Assembly (NCBI GenBank): GCA_029881035.1
Contig: JAOUNI010000008.1
Span: forward strand, 1 to 64,000
DNA length: 64,000 bases
Source of the DNA: Gammaproteobacteria bacterium
GTDB lineage: Bacteria; Pseudomonadota; Gammaproteobacteria; SZUA-229
Direction of reading: 5' to 3'
Part shown: positions 47,531 to 56,542 of the stretch, in pieces
Layout of the letters: each line of letters opens with the position of its first letter
Position numbering within the stretch: the first letter of the stretch is position 1
Notes under the pieces: model-generated
Database searches by the model: none
Told to the model about the DNA's origin: nothing
What the model saw: only the letters and a program-made list of their open reading frames with translations
Program-made: the position numbers and the translations under genes

Positions 47531-48268
47531 TTAATGGCCAGCAGATTTTAGGATTTTTCTGACTTCAGGAAGATGACGTCGGCTGACCTCTAATAAATCA
47601 TTAATGTGCTTAAAACTGAGACAAGTGTGTCCCTGAGTATTTTTTTGTAAACCATTTATAAAGTGTTCAGCGACCAGGGCGTTTCTATGTATACGCGTAA
47701 ATCGGTGTTCAAATTCAATTTCAAGTGCTCTTAAGGATTCTTCGATAAGATATTCGTGATCTTCGGTGCGAAGTGTTATGTACTTTTGATCAGCTTTAAA
47801 ATAAATAATATCTTCAATTGGAACCAGCTCTAGTGTGCCACGAATTTTTACGCATATTTTGCTGCGAGCATTTGGCGTTTCATCATTTTTAAGCTGAGTT
47901 ATTTGTGCACGATTTAAACGACTAGCTGATTGAATAGCATTATCAAGTTGATCCTGCTTGATGGGTTTGAGTAGATAGGCTACAGCGTGACTATCAAAAG
48001 CGCTTAATGCATGTTCACTAAAAGCAGTGGTAAAAATAATGGCTGGTGGGTTTTCCAGGCGGCTCAAATAATTAGCTGCTTCGAGTCCATCCATGCCCGG
48101 CATTCTAATGTCCATGAAGACAAGATCAGGATTAAGTTTTTGACACAGAGCAAGAGCATGATCTCCAGTAGCCGCTTCGCCGACAATAGTATGTTCGTCT
48201 GAGGATGACAGCATATGACGTAGACGTTGTCTTGCAAGTTGTTCGTCATCAACAATTAAAATTTTCAT
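47531..48268 (-). CDS. algR: LytTR response regulator AlgR-type
   Basis: 245 residues. Receiver 1-120 (IVDDEQLARQRL, phosphoacceptor VFMDIRMPGMDG, lysine in LLKPIKQ). LytTR DNA-binding domain from about 140 (IIYFKADQKYITLRTEDHEY and FTRIHRNALVAEHFI). Same organisation as Pseudomonas AlgR, which with AlgZ/FimS controls alginate, twitching and virulence there; targets in this organism are unknown. Its kinase gene lies 78 bases upstream on the same strand and hemD follows, the conserved gammaproteobacterial neighbourhood. Confidence 0.9.
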   Translation of the reverse strand: MKILIVDDEQLARQRLRHMLSSSDEHTIVGEAATGDHALALCQKLNPDLVFMDIRMPGMDGLEAANYLSRLENPPAIIFTTAFSEHALSAFDSHAVAYLLKPIKQDQLDNAIQSASRLNRAQITQLKNDETPNARSKICVKIRGTLELVPIEDIIYFKADQKYITLRTEDHEYLIEESLRALEIEFEHRFTRIHRNALVAEHFINGLQKNTQGHTCLSFKHINDLLEVSRRHLPEVRKILKSAGH

Positions 48269-48346
48269 AGCAAAGTATCCATTTATGAAAGACGGTGCGT
48301 AACGACTAATAATTGCATAATTGTATGATACCCTTGAAACATGTAA

Positions 48347-49405
48347 TCAAATACTTTGTGATGTCAGTGGGATTTCTAAGACAACAGTATAAGTTAATTT
48401 ATCTTCTTTGATGATAAACGACGCATTTTTACCATATGCAAGATTTAATCTCTGGTGAATATTTTCCTGAGCCATGTGGTTGCTTTCATGCTTAGACATG
48501 GCACCATTGCCCCTGGGGTTGCTCACACAAAGCACAAGTTTGTTGTCTTTGTGTGTGGCTGAAATTGAGATCATACCACCATCAGTTAAAGGTTCGATAC
48601 CATGATAAATGGCGTTTTCTACCAGTGGCTGTAAACATAAGGCGGGGACTTCAGTATCAGCAAGGCTTTGATCAATATTCCATTCGATATTGAGGCGTTC
48701 ACCCAGACGTAGAGTTTCAATAGCAAGATAGCTTTTGGTGAGTTCAAGCTCATCATTCAGGGTATTGGTATTTTGTTCGCGAAGGCTGGCACGAAAAATG
48801 TCAGATAAATCAACGACGGCTTTTTCAGCTTTTTCAGGACTAAAGGCAATAAGGCTGGCAATAGTATTCATGCTGTTGAATAAAAAATGAGGGCGAATAC
48901 GTGCGCGCAATGCTTGTATTTGTGCTTTGGAATGAGATTGTATGTGAATTTTCCATTGCTGTTGCACGTAAAAATAGCGTAATAAAACGGCATAAATAAC
49001 AGCGCTGATCAACATGATTCGAGCCAGAAAATAATCACTCAGTGGTGAAGTTAGATCATCAAGTAGCAATTGGTTGTTAATGGCAATAACGACCAGGCTG
49101 AAAATTAAGCTGATTAACATCATTATTATAAAGCTGAAAAAAATACCGGATTGAGATGGCAAAGCATTTAACCAGCGACGTGCTTTACAAAGTACAGCTG
49201 CGTTAAGTAGGCCGATCCATAACATCAACATAGAAATAAAGGCGAGTTGATCCCAGAAATTAATTGTAGCAGGCGCCGAAGTAAGTACCAGAGCCAATAG
49301 CTCGACCAGTAAAATCAGCATAAAAACAACATTAACGTCACAAAAATTCGGCAATAAGCCTGTATCACTGAGGTTAAGATCGATAAAAGATAATTTATTG
49401 TTCAT
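48347..49405 (-). CDS. algZ: LytS/AlgZ-type sensor histidine kinase
   Basis: About 352 residues. Several TM helices fill residues 20-165. The His_kinase family domain has LRARIRPHFLFNSMNTIASL (phosphoacceptor His in RPHFLFN), and an ATPase part has PLVENAIYHGIEPL. The catalytic domain lacks the classic second G box spacing, as usual for this family. It pairs with AlgR. ATG at 49405 is taken as start; TTG at 49441 is an alternative with no better ribosome site. Confidence 0.86.
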   Translation of the reverse strand: MNNKLSFIDLNLSDTGLLPNFCDVNVVFMLILLVELLALVLTSAPATINFWDQLAFISMLMLWIGLLNAAVLCKARRWLNALPSQSGIFFSFIIMMLISLIFSLVVIAINNQLLLDDLTSPLSDYFLARIMLISAVIYAVLLRYFYVQQQWKIHIQSHSKAQIQALRARIRPHFLFNSMNTIASLIAFSPEKAEKAVVDLSDIFRASLREQNTNTLNDELELTKSYLAIETLRLGERLNIEWNIDQSLADTEVPALCLQPLVENAIYHGIEPLTDGGMISISATHKDNKLVLCVSNPRGNGAMSKHESNHMAQENIHQRLNLAYGKNASFIIKEDKLTYTVVLEIPLTSQSI

Positions 49406-49583
49406 GACTAGTAGAGATAGCTGAGCGTGGACAGATTGCAAGTGAAAAGCCGTGTTGATTCAGAAAGTTGCAGTTGAGGGCGGATTTAGCCTTAGTATCC
49501 CTGATATACTCGCATTATAAGCTGTCCAGTTGTTGTTATTCTGGGCAAAATAAACCAGATAAAAACCATTTAGTGTGTGAGTT

Positions 49584-50987
49584 ATGAGTACAGAAGATCA
49601 GAAAGAACCCGCTAGAGTGAATCAATCCTGGGGCGGAAGATTTAGTGAGCAGACTGATGCCTTTGTCGAGGCCTTTACCGCATCGGTGGATTTTGATCGG
49701 AGAATGTATCAGCAGGATATTGCCGGCTCACGCGCTCATGCCCGTATGTTGAATAAAGTTACGGTGTTATCTGATGAGGATTTGTCCGCTATTCTTAAAG
49801 GTCTGGACCAGGTAGAGCAGGAAATCGAGGCGGGTAAATTTGAATGGTCGGTGGCGCGAGAAGATGTGCACATGAATATCGAGGCGCGATTGACAGATAT
49901 CATTGGTGATGCAGGTAAGCGATTGCACACCGGAAGGTCACGAAATGATCAGGTGGCTACTGATATTCGTCTATATTTGCGCGAGCAGATTGGACGTGTT
50001 ATTTGGGAGGCCAAAAGGTTGCAGCAGGGCTTGTTGGGGTTGGCAGAAAGGGAGGCCGATACCATCATGCCGGGTTTCACCCATTTGCAGGTCGCTCAGC
50101 CGGTCACTTTTGGTCACCATATGCTGGCCTGGTTTGAAATGCTAGCACGCGATGTTTCACGCTATGAAGATTGTCGTGAACGTATGAATATGTGCCCACT
50201 GGGTGCGGCCGCGCTGGCGGGTACCAGCTATCCCATTGATAGAGAATTTTCCGCGCGAGAGCTAGGATTTATAGCGCCCACAGCTAATTCACTGGATGCA
50301 GTTAGTGATCGGGATTTTGCCATTGAGTTTTGTGCGGCTTCTGCGATGTTGATGACACATATGTCACGGATGTCAGAAGAGCTGGTGATCTGGTCATCGT
50401 CACAGTTTAATTTTATCAATCTGCCAGATCGTTTCTGTACTGGATCATCGATTATGCCGCAGAAAAAAAATCCAGATGTGCCTGAGCTGGTTAGAGGCAA
50501 GACCGGACGTGTGAATGGTAACCTGGTTAGCTTGTTGACCCTGATGAAATCCCAGCCTTTGGCTTATAACAAGGACAATCAAGAGGACAAGGAGCCGATT
50601 TTTGATACGCTGGATACCGTGCTGGGTTCTTTACGAGCATTTGCCGATATGATTCCGGCCATCGAATGCAAACAAGCCAATATGTATAAAGCGGCCAAAC
50701 AGGGTTTTTCTACAGCAACCGATCTGGCAGATTATCTAGTTCGCAAAGGTCTGCCTTTCCGTGATGCCCATGAAGTAGTTGGTAGTGCGGTGGCCGTAGC
50801 ACTGGAAAAAGAACTGGATCTTAGTGAATTGAGCCTGAAAGAATTACAGGCATTCTCAGCAACTATTAGTGAAGACGTTTTCGATGTGCTGACACTGGAG
50901 GGTTCGGTGGCTTCCCGTAATCACATTGGTGGCACCGCACCTGAACAGGTGCGCAAGGCAGTGATTGAAGCTAGAAAACGGATTTAG
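49584..50987 (+). CDS. argH: Argininosuccinate lyase
   Basis: 467 residues, standard length. N-terminal [40 protein letters not shown], and the superfamily signature with catalytic serine loop [20 protein letters not shown]. It splits argininosuccinate into arginine and fumarate in arginine biosynthesis. It is divergent from algZ, as in Pseudomonas, and its stop overlaps the end of the convergent Hpt gene by 4 bases. Confidence 0.97.
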   Translation: MSTEDQKEPARVNQSWGGRFSEQTDAFVEAFTASVDFDRRMYQQDIAGSRAHARMLNKVTVLSDEDLSAILKGLDQVEQEIEAGKFEWSVAREDVHMNIEARLTDIIGDAGKRLHTGRSRNDQVATDIRLYLREQIGRVIWEAKRLQQGLLGLAEREADTIMPGFTHLQVAQPVTFGHHMLAWFEMLARDVSRYEDCRERMNMCPLGAAALAGTSYPIDREFSARELGFIAPTANSLDAVSDRDFAIEFCAASAMLMTHMSRMSEELVIWSSSQFNFINLPDRFCTGSSIMPQKKNPDVPELVRGKTGRVNGNLVSLLTLMKSQPLAYNKDNQEDKEPIFDTLDTVLGSLRAFADMIPAIECKQANMYKAAKQGFSTATDLADYLVRKGLPFRDAHEVVGSAVAVALEKELDLSELSLKELQAFSATISEDVFDVLTLEGSVASRNHIGGTAPEQVRKAVIEARKRI

Positions 50988-51334
50988 CCAAGGCCCTTCA
51001 ATTCTTCTTCGAAAAATTCTATTACTTCGCTAAGCTGCTCTTCCAGCTGGCTGCTGAGTTCGCTGGCACCTTCAGTGCCACCGGCACGACCAATCATTTC
51101 TATATTTTCACAGACTTTGGCTAGACCTAAAGCGCCCAGGCTGTTGCAGGAGCTTTTCATGCGATGAGCTATGCCAAACACAAGATCGGGGTTATTAGCT
51201 GTAATTGCCTGGCTTAAGTCTTTGAGCAGATCGGGCATATAATTGTTAAAGGTTTTGAGTAACTCAGGAAGTACTTCTTCCATAATTTCTTTCATTTCAG
51301 TGTAGGCATGTAAATCTAAAGGATTCTGTAACAT
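50984..51334 (-). CDS. Orphan Hpt (histidine phosphotransfer) domain protein
   Basis: 116 residues forming a single four-helix Hpt domain. Helix 2 has the phosphorylatable His in [20 protein letters not shown]. It should shuttle phosphoryl groups between receivers of hybrid kinases and response regulators. No kinase or receiver is adjacent. The hybrid kinase at 7024-10671 ends in a receiver and has no Hpt of its own, so it is a candidate donor (inference). The gene lies 21 bases after the unknown protein on the same strand. Confidence 0.85.
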   Translation of the reverse strand: MLQNPLDLHAYTEMKEIMEEVLPELLKTFNNYMPDLLKDLSQAITANNPDLVFGIAHRMKSSCNSLGALGLAKVCENIEMIGRAGGTEGASELSSQLEEQLSEVIEFFEEELKGLG

Positions 51335-51355
51335 AAAAAGACTCGTGCTTATTGG

Positions 51356-51712
51356 TTAATATTTATTAAGTCGGTGGCTCATATCGCCAACCACTACAGC
51401 TTCGGGGACATGTAGTTTCAAAGATGCGGTGATTTCGGCAAAAAGCCCAGGTTGGGTTTTGAAAGAAACCCATAAAGTGTTCAGTTTCAAATCGACATTG
51501 GCAAACAGCACCAGATGTTTGAATTGTTTTAGAGCTATTTCGATTTCAGACAGGGTGTTCTGTATATAGTGTTTGGGTTTAGATTTAAGCTTGGGAATGA
51601 TCATTAACAGATCGCTCACACGATTGCCGTCAGCATCGCGGGTGGGCGCAACTTTCCAGAGAGGCTCAGCGGGCTCGATGCTCAAGCTTAAAGTGATGTC
51701 TTTATCTTTCAT
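51356..51712 (-). CDS. Conserved-looking protein of unknown function
   Basis: I do not recognise this 118-residue protein. It has no signal peptide or TM segment. The predicted pattern is alternating strands and helices (ITLSLSIEPAEPLWKV, SDLLMIIPKLKSK, TLWVSFKTQPGLFAEITASL, EAVVVGDM). The pattern of a strand followed by GLFAEITASLK is loosely like small alpha/beta ligand-binding folds, but that is not enough for a call. Same strand as the Hpt gene, so possibly co-transcribed. Real coding is supported by a complete frame with a clear start. Confidence 0.55.
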   Translation of the reverse strand: MKDKDITLSLSIEPAEPLWKVAPTRDADGNRVSDLLMIIPKLKSKPKHYIQNTLSEIEIALKQFKHLVLFANVDLKLNTLWVSFKTQPGLFAEITASLKLHVPEAVVVGDMSHRLNKY

Positions 51713-51780
51713 ATAAACAGTCGCAAAAAAAGACGATGTTGTATAGATACTAGCATGTGATTAGAAAAAATCTTTAAGGT

Positions 51781-52440
51781 TTATGAGACAAGATTGTTAA
51801 TTAACCAGTTTCGAATATCCTGAATCTCTTCGATACAGACACTGTGCGGCATGGTGTATTCGTGCCATTTTACAGAATAGCCCGATTTTTCCAGACGTTG
51901 GCGACTTAAGTCGCCAAAATGAGGGTCGATAACATCATCCTGACGACCGTGTGCCATAAAAATATCAATGGCATGATTGGTTTTATTATTTAGCACGCAG
52001 CAGTGCGGTAAATAGGTTGAAAGCGCCATGATGCCGCCCAGTGGCGTGGGATAGTTGAGGCCGCAGTGCAGGGCGATGGCGCCACCCTGTGAAAATCCCG
52101 CCAGGATAATTCGCTCACTAGTGATACCTGATGACTCCTGTTTTTGACAAAGGCATCGAATGGCATCGCTGGACTCGTTGATACCAGCTTCATCTTCTTT
52201 ATTATCAATATTCAGGCTGGTGAGGTCATACCAGCCTGGCATCAGATAACCCTGATTAATGGTAATAGGGCGAATTGGTGCATGGGGAAAAATAAAACGA
52301 ATGGATAGCCCGGCTGGCAGGTTCAGTTGTGGCACAATGCCGGCAAAATCATTTCCATCAGCACCCAGACCGTGTAACCAGATGATAGCTGCATCGGGAT
52401 TTGTGCCCGTTTCGAGTTCGATTGCATCAAGTTTAAGCAT
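51781..52440 (-). CDS. Carboxylesterase/phospholipase family alpha/beta hydrolase
   Basis: About 219 residues. Alpha/beta-hydrolase of the small carboxylesterase 2 type (YpfH/EstB-like). Oxyanion region IIWLHGLGADGNDFAGIVPQ, nucleophile elbow GFSQGGAIALHCG, acid in GRQDDVIDPHFG and His in MPHSVCIEEI, a complete catalytic triad. Cytoplasmic; substrate unknown, short-chain esters or lysophospholipids being typical. Divergent from lptM. ATG 52440 is preferred over GTG 52446. Confidence 0.88.
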   Translation of the reverse strand: MLKLDAIELETGTNPDAAIIWLHGLGADGNDFAGIVPQLNLPAGLSIRFIFPHAPIRPITINQGYLMPGWYDLTSLNIDNKEDEAGINESSDAIRCLCQKQESSGITSERIILAGFSQGGAIALHCGLNYPTPLGGIMALSTYLPHCCVLNNKTNHAIDIFMAHGRQDDVIDPHFGDLSRQRLEKSGYSVKWHEYTMPHSVCIEEIQDIRNWLINNLVS

Positions 52441-52572
52441 AAGCACAACAGTTCCTGTAAGGGTTAATGAAGGTATAAAATGCAGGTTGGCGTAAAACCT
52501 GTCTAATAAGGGTTTGCGCGCATGCGGAATATTGCAATAATCCAGCCTTTATTACAAAACCTGAAGAATAAG

Positions 52573-52737
52573 ATGATACGTTTATTAATGCCTTTGATGT
52601 TAATGCTGCTTATCTCGGCGTGTGGAAAAACCGGCGATTTATATTTGCCGGACGCTGAGCAGGGCGCAGGTGAAGTGAAAACGCGTGTAGAGAGTCCGGT
52701 GTTGAATAACGGGGAGAATGAACGTGGACCACTTTAA
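52573..52737 (+). CDS. lptM: Small lipoprotein LptM (YifL family)
   Basis: 54 residues from ATG 52573. Lipoprotein signal with lipobox ISAC, followed directly by the family hallmark GKTGDLYLP. LptM is an outer-membrane lipoprotein that assists assembly of the LptD/LptE LPS translocon in enterobacteria. Gene order lptM-lysA or lptM-dapF is widespread. Its 3' end overlaps the lysA start region. The track's start at 52522 adds 17 residues in front of the signal and is rejected. Confidence 0.88.
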   Translation: MIRLLMPLMLMLLISACGKTGDLYLPDAEQGAGEVKTRVESPVLNNGENERGPL

Positions 52738-53983
52738 TTATCGAAACGGCCGGCTGTTTGCAGAGGATGTTGATCTTGAAGCGGGTATCGCTGAATGGGG
52801 CTCGCCCTGTTACGTATATTCACGGGCGACACTGGAACGACACTGGAAAGCGTTTGATGATGCGTTGCAGGGTTATCCGCATCTGGTCTGTTACGCGGTA
52901 AAAGCCAATTCCAACCTGGCGGTGCTCAATGTGCTGGCCAGACTGGGCTCGGGCTTCGATATCGTATCAATGGGTGAACTTGAGCGGGTGTTGCGCGCTG
53001 GCGGCGTGGCCGACAAAATCGTTTTTTCCGGTGTGGGTAAAAGAAAAGACGAAATTGCGCGTGCCCTGGATGTGGGTATTCGTTGTTTTAATGTGGAGTC
53101 AGAAGCGGAATTGGAAGTGATTGCCAGTATTGCCGTGCAAAAAAATATGAAAGCGCCAGTTTCATTGCGTGTTAACCCGGATGTGGATGCCAAAACACAC
53201 CCCTATATTTCAACTGGGCTGAAAGAAAACAAATTTGGCATTCCGATTGAACAGGCGTTGAGTGTTTATAAAAAAGCGCAGTTCATGGCAGGAATTAATG
53301 TCATTGGCATCGACTGTCATATCGGTTCACAGCTTACCGAAGTCGCGCCCTTTGTCGACGCGCTCGACCGTGTGCTCGCCCTGGTTGATCGCCTGAATGA
53401 GGAAGGCATCGTATTAAAACATCTTGATCTGGGTGGTGGATTGGGTATTTGTTATCGTGATGAACAGCCGCCACAGCCTGCCGAGTTGGCCAAAGCACTG
53501 GCTGAACATTTACAGGGTCGTGATGTTGAAATCATCATCGAACCGGGGCGGGCAATAGCAGGTAATGCAGGTATTTTGCTTACCGAAGTTTTATATCTGA
53601 AACATGGTGAAGATCATAATTTTGCGATTGTCGATGCCGCTATGAATGACTTAATCCGTCCGGCGCTTTATGGCGCCTGGCAGGAAATAATACCTCTGGT
53701 GCCGAGAGAAAACGAAGCTAAACAGGCTTATGACGTGGTTGGGCCAATCTGTGAAACTGGTGATTTTCTCGGCAAGAATAGGCAGATGGCATTGCATCAG
53801 GGAGATTTTCTGGCAGTACGCTCATCCGGAGCGTATGGTTTTGGTATGAGCTCTAACTACAATAGTCGGCCTCGAGTGGCAGAGATTATGGTCGATGGCG
53901 AACAGGCGCAGGTGATTCGGCAGCGTGAAACTATGGAACAGTTATTCTCGAATGAAACCGTGCTGGCCGGAGATAATGAATGA
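52724..53983 (+). CDS. lysA: Diaminopimelate decarboxylase
   Basis: 419 residues. PLP lysine in CYAVKANSNLAVLN, glycine-rich phosphate site DLGGGLGICYRDE and EPGRAIAGNAG, catalytic Cys in VGPICETGDFLGK, C-terminal GAYGFGMSSNYNSRPR. It makes L-lysine from meso-DAP, the last lysine step; DapF downstream supplies the substrate. GTG 52724 is preferred because GGGGAG lies 7 bases before it and the product starts MDHFNYRNG as in relatives; ATG 52718 is only one base from that site. Confidence 0.95.
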   Translation: MDHFNYRNGRLFAEDVDLEAGIAEWGSPCYVYSRATLERHWKAFDDALQGYPHLVCYAVKANSNLAVLNVLARLGSGFDIVSMGELERVLRAGGVADKIVFSGVGKRKDEIARALDVGIRCFNVESEAELEVIASIAVQKNMKAPVSLRVNPDVDAKTHPYISTGLKENKFGIPIEQALSVYKKAQFMAGINVIGIDCHIGSQLTEVAPFVDALDRVLALVDRLNEEGIVLKHLDLGGGLGICYRDEQPPQPAELAKALAEHLQGRDVEIIIEPGRAIAGNAGILLTEVLYLKHGEDHNFAIVDAAMNDLIRPALYGAWQEIIPLVPRENEAKQAYDVVGPICETGDFLGKNRQMALHQGDFLAVRSSGAYGFGMSSNYNSRPRVAEIMVDGEQAQVIRQRETMEQLFSNETVLAGDNE

Positions 53984-54603
53984 AAATAAATGCCAAACAA
54001 CAATTTGAAGAACAGGGTACCTTGTTATTCAACGATATCGAGTTTCCTTTAACGAGTGAAGAGTGGCAGCATATCGAAAGCCTGCTCGATGAAGTGGAAT
54101 ACGAACATATTGTCGGTGGCGATGCCGGCGAGGGCCATTCGGTTTGGGTGTGTCGTTTTTATAATGATATCGATCGGCCGGTTGCGTTGCACGCACGCTC
54201 AGAGGAAATTAGCGACATTATAATGAGCCCGAAGATGAAAGTTTTTTATAAACAGATCATGGGTACTGATGAGCTTTGTCTGCGTCGTTGTCAGGCCAAT
54301 CTGTTGTATGAGGGCGATTACATTGGTGTGCACATTGATCAGGATAGTAATCCCGATTATTTCGCTACGGTGGTGTTACATTTTGATTCGGACTATCGTG
54401 GTGGTGCATTTATTACTCGTGATCAGCAGCGTGGCGATCATAGTTATAGTCCCTATAAAAGAGCTGCGCTAATTAATGATTGTTCAATTCCACATGAAGT
54501 TGCTACAGTTGAACTTGGAGAGCGTAGAACGCTGGCCTGTTTTATGTCAAAAAACTTTGGTGACAGCCATCATCACCGGAAAAACTTTCAGGTTGTAAAA
54601 TAA
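53980..54603 (+). CDS. 2-oxoglutarate/Fe(II) oxygenase-fold protein
   Basis: 207 residues with a jelly-roll oxygenase pattern. Iron-ligand pair in GVHIDQDSNPDYF (H-x-D), third ligand in CSIPHEVATV, and the co-substrate arginine in GERRTLACFM. The family acts as hydroxylases of proteins, nucleic acids or small molecules; the substrate here is unknown. Start overlaps the lysA stop by 4 bases (ATGA), so it is translationally coupled to lysA, an unusual partner. Confidence 0.72.
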   Translation: MKINAKQQFEEQGTLLFNDIEFPLTSEEWQHIESLLDEVEYEHIVGGDAGEGHSVWVCRFYNDIDRPVALHARSEEISDIIMSPKMKVFYKQIMGTDELCLRRCQANLLYEGDYIGVHIDQDSNPDYFATVVLHFDSDYRGGAFITRDQQRGDHSYSPYKRAALINDCSIPHEVATVELGERRTLACFMSKNFGDSHHHRKNFQVVK

Positions 54604-54667
54604 TTCGGTTTGAGAGTATCATCAAGGATCATGTGGTATTAGTTGTAATTGTATAACAGGAGGACGC

Positions 54668-54868
54668 ATGGGCCGTTTAATACAATTAGTGATAGTGACC
54701 TTTTCTCTATTAGTGCTCACCTCGGCACAGGCCAGTTTGGGTATATCAATTAATAATGGTGAATGCGCTATTTTTGCGGATGAGGCAACTGACGACTCGA
54801 AACCGGATGGTGGTGATAAAAAGGAAGGCGGTGACAAAAAAGAGGAGGCCGAGCCAGATTGTGAATAA
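54668..54868 (+). CDS. Small secreted acidic protein
   Basis: 66 residues behind a strong AGGAGG site. Signal peptide MGRLIQLVIVTFSLLVLTSA ending AQA. The mature part has a Cys in NNGECAIFADEA, a charged repeat (GGDKKEGGDKKEE) and a terminal DCE, so two cysteines frame the repeat. I recognise no family. It lies 69 bases before the rhodanese gene on the same strand and could share its promoter. Confidence 0.62.
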   Translation: MGRLIQLVIVTFSLLVLTSAQASLGISINNGECAIFADEATDDSKPDGGDKKEGGDKKEEAEPDCE

Positions 54869-54937
54869 TATTTTTGAAAGTTCATTTGAATAATCAATAA
54901 TGTAAAAACAACCAAACCAGAAAGCAGGAGAAAGATA

Positions 54938-55597
54938 ATGATAAGAGCAATGAGCGTATCCTTAGTAGCGGCCAGCCTGGCCTTTTCGGTAAATATATTT
55001 GCCAAAGATGAAAATAAGCCCGTTGGAATTTCTGCAGATGTAATGAATGTAGAAGTGATCCATGATGGCAAAAAAACAAAGATCATGCGCGTTCAGGATA
55101 ATGCGAACATCATTAACCAGGCTTTCGCAAAAACTTCACGACCCTGTCCGCCATTCTGTATTCAGCCTGCAGTGCTTGCCCCGGGGGTTGAAACTATCGC
55201 CGAGCTGGAAGTGATGGATTATCTGTCAAAGATGGCTAATGGCGATGACACCATTCTGGTGATTGATTCACGTACACCGGACTGGGTTGAAAAAGGTACC
55301 ATTCCAGGCGCAATCAATATCCCATGGACTTCATTGAATGCATCGAAAGCCGACCCCATTTCGATCGGCGACATTATGGAAGAGAAATTTAATGTCGGCG
55401 GTGACGATGACAACCGCGATTTCTCCAAAGCAAAAACGCTGGTGATGTTCTGTAATGGCATGTGGTGCGGCCAGTCTCCGAACAACATCAAGAGCCTGCT
55501 GAAGATGGGTTATCCTGCTGAGAAAATCAAATGGTACCGTGGTGGTATGCAGGACTGGGAAGTGCTGGGCCTGACTACCGTTCCTGGTAAAAAATAA
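54938..55597 (+). CDS. Periplasmic rhodanese-domain protein
   Basis: 219 residues. Signal peptide to NIFA. A segment with two cysteines, SRPCPPFCIQPAVLAPGVET, is followed by a rhodanese domain (ILVIDSRTPDWVEKGTIPGA) with catalytic Cys in MFCNGMWCGQSPNNI and C-terminal WYRGGMQDWEVLGL. The active loop contains a second Cys, so sulfur transfer or thiol-disulfide chemistry are both possible. I associate the PCPPFCIQP segment with exported rhodaneses of gammaproteobacteria. Likely periplasmic thiosulfate/polysulfide handling; inferred. Confidence 0.85.
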   Translation: MIRAMSVSLVAASLAFSVNIFAKDENKPVGISADVMNVEVIHDGKKTKIMRVQDNANIINQAFAKTSRPCPPFCIQPAVLAPGVETIAELEVMDYLSKMANGDDTILVIDSRTPDWVEKGTIPGAINIPWTSLNASKADPISIGDIMEEKFNVGGDDDNRDFSKAKTLVMFCNGMWCGQSPNNIKSLLKMGYPAEKIKWYRGGMQDWEVLGLTTVPGKK

Positions 55598-55632
55598 GAT
55601 ACGTATCTGGCACTGCCGGACTCGTTCGAACA

Positions 55633-55666
55633 AAAGGCTGCCCTTGTTTCAGGGTGGCCTTTTTTG
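55633..55666 (+). terminator. Rho-independent terminator after the rhodanese gene
   Basis: Stem AAGGCTGCCCT / AGGGTGGCCTT (with G-U pairs) around TGTTTC, followed by TTTTTTGCTTT. It separates the rhodanese transcript from dapF. Confidence 0.8.
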
Positions 55667-55711
55667 CTTTATAGGCTGGCACAAAACCCGGCTCGTCGGT
55701 ATGCTAGCCCC

Positions 55712-56542
55712 ATGTTAATTAACTTCACCAAAATGCAGGGTATCGGTAATGACTTTGTCGTTATAGACGCTATTCACCAGAAGATTTCCTTAAGTCGTGA
55801 ACAAATACGCCATATAGCACACCGGCATTTTGGCGTCGGTTGTGATCAGTTGCTGCTGGTGGAAAAAAGCCAGAGGCCGGATGCCGAATTTCGATACCGT
55901 ATTTTTAACGCCGATGGTAGCGAAGTTGAGCAATGCGGCAATGGTGCGCGCTGTTTTGCCCGTTTTGTTGTTGATCAGGGCCTGACCAATAGTGAGACCA
56001 TTCCGGTCGAAACTAAATCAGGTTTGATACAACTCAAGATTGAAGCAGATGGGCGTGTTACCGTGGACATGGGCGAGCCGAATTTTGATCCGGCCAGCCT
56101 GCCGTTTGAGGCCAAAGGCCAGCCGGAATACCATGAACTGGTGGTGAATGGTGAGAAATATGCTATAGGTGCTGTATCTATGGGAAATCCACACGCGGTA
56201 TTGCTGGTCGATTCGGTGAAAGAGGCGCCGGTGAAAACGCTGGGTTCCTCCATAGAGAGTCATGCACGTTTTCCTCAACGGGTGAATGTGGGCTTTATGG
56301 AAATAGAAGATCGTGACAATATTCGTTTACGTGTCTACGAACGAGGGGCTGGCGAAACCATGGCTTGCGGCACGGGAGCCTGTGCAGCGGTTGCAGTGGG
56401 CATCAAAAATCGCTTACTCAATGAGCGTGTGCAGGTTGAATTACGAGGTGGGGATCTAACAATTTACTGGCCGGGAACAGGATCTCATTTAATGATGACG
56501 GGGCCAGCAGAAACCGTATATAAAGGGCAAATAGAACTGTGA
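55712..56542 (+). CDS. dapF: Diaminopimelate epimerase
   Basis: 276 residues from ATG 55712, which gives the standard start [20 protein letters not shown]. The two catalytic cysteines are in [12 protein letters not shown] and [16 protein letters not shown]. It converts LL-DAP to meso-DAP for lysine and peptidoglycan. The track's upstream start lies inside the terminator and is rejected. Its stop overlaps the DUF484 start by 4 bases. Confidence 0.97.
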   Translation: MLINFTKMQGIGNDFVVIDAIHQKISLSREQIRHIAHRHFGVGCDQLLLVEKSQRPDAEFRYRIFNADGSEVEQCGNGARCFARFVVDQGLTNSETIPVETKSGLIQLKIEADGRVTVDMGEPNFDPASLPFEAKGQPEYHELVVNGEKYAIGAVSMGNPHAVLLVDSVKEAPVKTLGSSIESHARFPQRVNVGFMEIEDRDNIRLRVYERGAGETMACGTGACAAVAVGIKNRLLNERVQVELRGGDLTIYWPGTGSHLMMTGPAETVYKGQIEL

